Assembly: GCF_023241715.1 (NCBI RefSeq)
Contig: NZ_JALQCW010000023.1
Location: 38,656 to 102,655 of the forward strand
DNA length: 64,000 nt
From: Pseudomonas morbosilactucae
Lineage (GTDB): Bacteria > Pseudomonadota > Gammaproteobacteria > Pseudomonadales > Pseudomonadaceae
Direction of reading: 5' to 3'
In this document: in pieces, positions 63,571 through 64,000 of the stretch
Layout: each line of letters starts with the position of its first letter
Numbering within the stretch: position 1 is the first letter of the stretch
Translations under genes and position numbers: made by a program
Notes under the pieces: generated by a model
What the model was told of the DNA's origin: nothing
What the model saw: the letters and a program-made list of their open reading frames with translations, nothing else
Database searches by the model: none

Positions 63571-63900
63571 ATGAATCTGAACAACCAACCCACTATTGAT
63601 GAACTGGCTCACCTCTTTGCTAAGCAGAAAGACAGCCTGGACAGCCATATTCTGTGGATAGCCAAGTCAGGTCAGGTGCACATCGACTGCCTGTCGCCCC
63701 ACGCCCATGAACAAGAGTTCGACGAAAGCCAGCAAGACCTGGCGGCCCGACTGAAGATGTACCGTCGCGGCCAGGGTTATGTCGGCAAGAAGGCTGCAGC
63801 GGACAAAGACTTCATTGGACAGGTCCTGGAAACCCTGAAAACTGAATGGCAAGCACTGCAGAACAAGTCGGAAGTTCGGGTTATCGATCGCTTCTGTTAA
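63571..63900 (+). CDS. Small hypothetical protein
   Basis: 109 aa, hydrophilic: TIDELAHLFAKQKDSLDSHILWIAKSGQVHIDCLSPHAHEQEFDESQQDLAARLKMYRRGQGYVGKKAAADKDFIGQVLETLKTEWQALQ. No signal or membrane segment; no family recognised. AAGGGG lies 10 nt before the ATG. Lower GC than neighbours. The following 80 bp are AT-rich and lead to a likely terminator at the window edge. Confidence 0.72.
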   Translation: MNLNNQPTIDELAHLFAKQKDSLDSHILWIAKSGQVHIDCLSPHAHEQEFDESQQDLAARLKMYRRGQGYVGKKAAADKDFIGQVLETLKTEWQALQNKSEVRVIDRFC

Positions 63901-63977
63901 TTCAGCCACTCCCAAACAGCCACTAACGCGGTATTAAACAACGTTTGTTAAATAACCGAAGTTAATAAGCAGCCGTT

Positions 63978-64000
63978 AAAAAAAGGCCACCCTGTACAGG
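63978..64000 (-). terminator. Probable intrinsic terminator cut by the window end
   Basis: Minus-strand reading CCTGTACAGG-GTGGCC followed by seven T (63978-63984). CCTGTACAGG is self-complementary; if GTGGCC follows beyond 64000, the stem GGCCACCCTGT/ACAGGGTGGCC would be complete. It would serve a gene to the right on the minus strand. Confidence 0.35.

Overview
The window looks like a chromosomal segment of a fluorescent Pseudomonas (P. fluorescens group). The grounds are high GC, strong GC3 bias that opens long antisense shadow ORFs, Pseudomonas-type REP elements with a GCCGGCTTGCCGGCGAT core, a B12-riboswitch ABC operon, a RocS/RocR-like pair, an AlkC glycosylase with a C-terminal beta domain, and many OprD/LysR/TonB-receptor genes. 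No tRNA, rRNA, insertion sequence, phage or CRISPR array was recognised.

Layout. 1-6.3 kb: the 3' part of a TonB siderophore receptor, then a minus-strand unit encoding a radical SAM DNA-repair-type protein, its TIGR03915 partner and a membrane protein. That unit is driven by a promoter whose -10 lies inside a near-consensus LexA box. An acyltransferase-like membrane protein with a clear terminator follows. 6.5-10.1 kb: a cobalamin riboswitch followed by btuF-, btuC- and btuD-like genes and, unexpectedly, a pseudoazurin gene. 10.1-17.1 kb: GNAT, DMT exporter with a divergent AraC regulator, two uncharacterised genes, and the ATP-grasp/alpha-E/transglutaminase operon. 17.1-17.8 kb is a non-coding gap with structured sequence. 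18.3-23.5 kb: a REC-EAL response regulator divergent from a BvgS-type hybrid kinase. 23.6-31.4 kb: catecholate-type TonB receptor, DUF1543, LysR/LysE pair, RcnR-DmeF-like cobalt/nickel module, diguanylate cyclase, FKBP isomerase.

31.4-32.4 kb: an Imm10 gene and a DUF4265 gene bracketed by two 30-bp near-identical hairpin repeats. 32.4-40.5 kb: chemoreceptor, an OprD porin broken by a 1-nt frameshift, CitMHS and DctA-type carboxylate transporters, a PrpF/GalD-type isomerase and a divergent LysR regulator, which together look like a tricarboxylate/oxo-acid uptake and isomerisation cluster. 40.6-46.0 kb: a tight four-gene unit of LemA, two tandem paralogous M48 membrane proteases and a 583-aa protein with a PD-(D/E)XK-like core; this is the best candidate for an undescribed system here. 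46.1-50.2 kb: CPA2 antiporter, AlkC, and a DUF6602-like PD-(D/E)XK protein. 50.3-52.9 kb: five small minus-strand genes that look like an immunity-type cassette without a toxin. 53-57.5 kb: LysR, GMC oxidoreductase and an MHS-family transporter with an odd extra loop. 57.6-64 kb: a halovibrin HvnA-like secreted protein, small secreted and cupin proteins, DNA polymerase II and a small hypothetical gene.

A thread across the carbon-uptake genes is an A-rich AANAANAA element next to the ribosome binding site of the porin, CitMHS, GMC and MHS transporter genes, as expected for Hfq/Crc catabolite repression. All functional assignments come from reading translated sequence and remembered family features; no database search was run.
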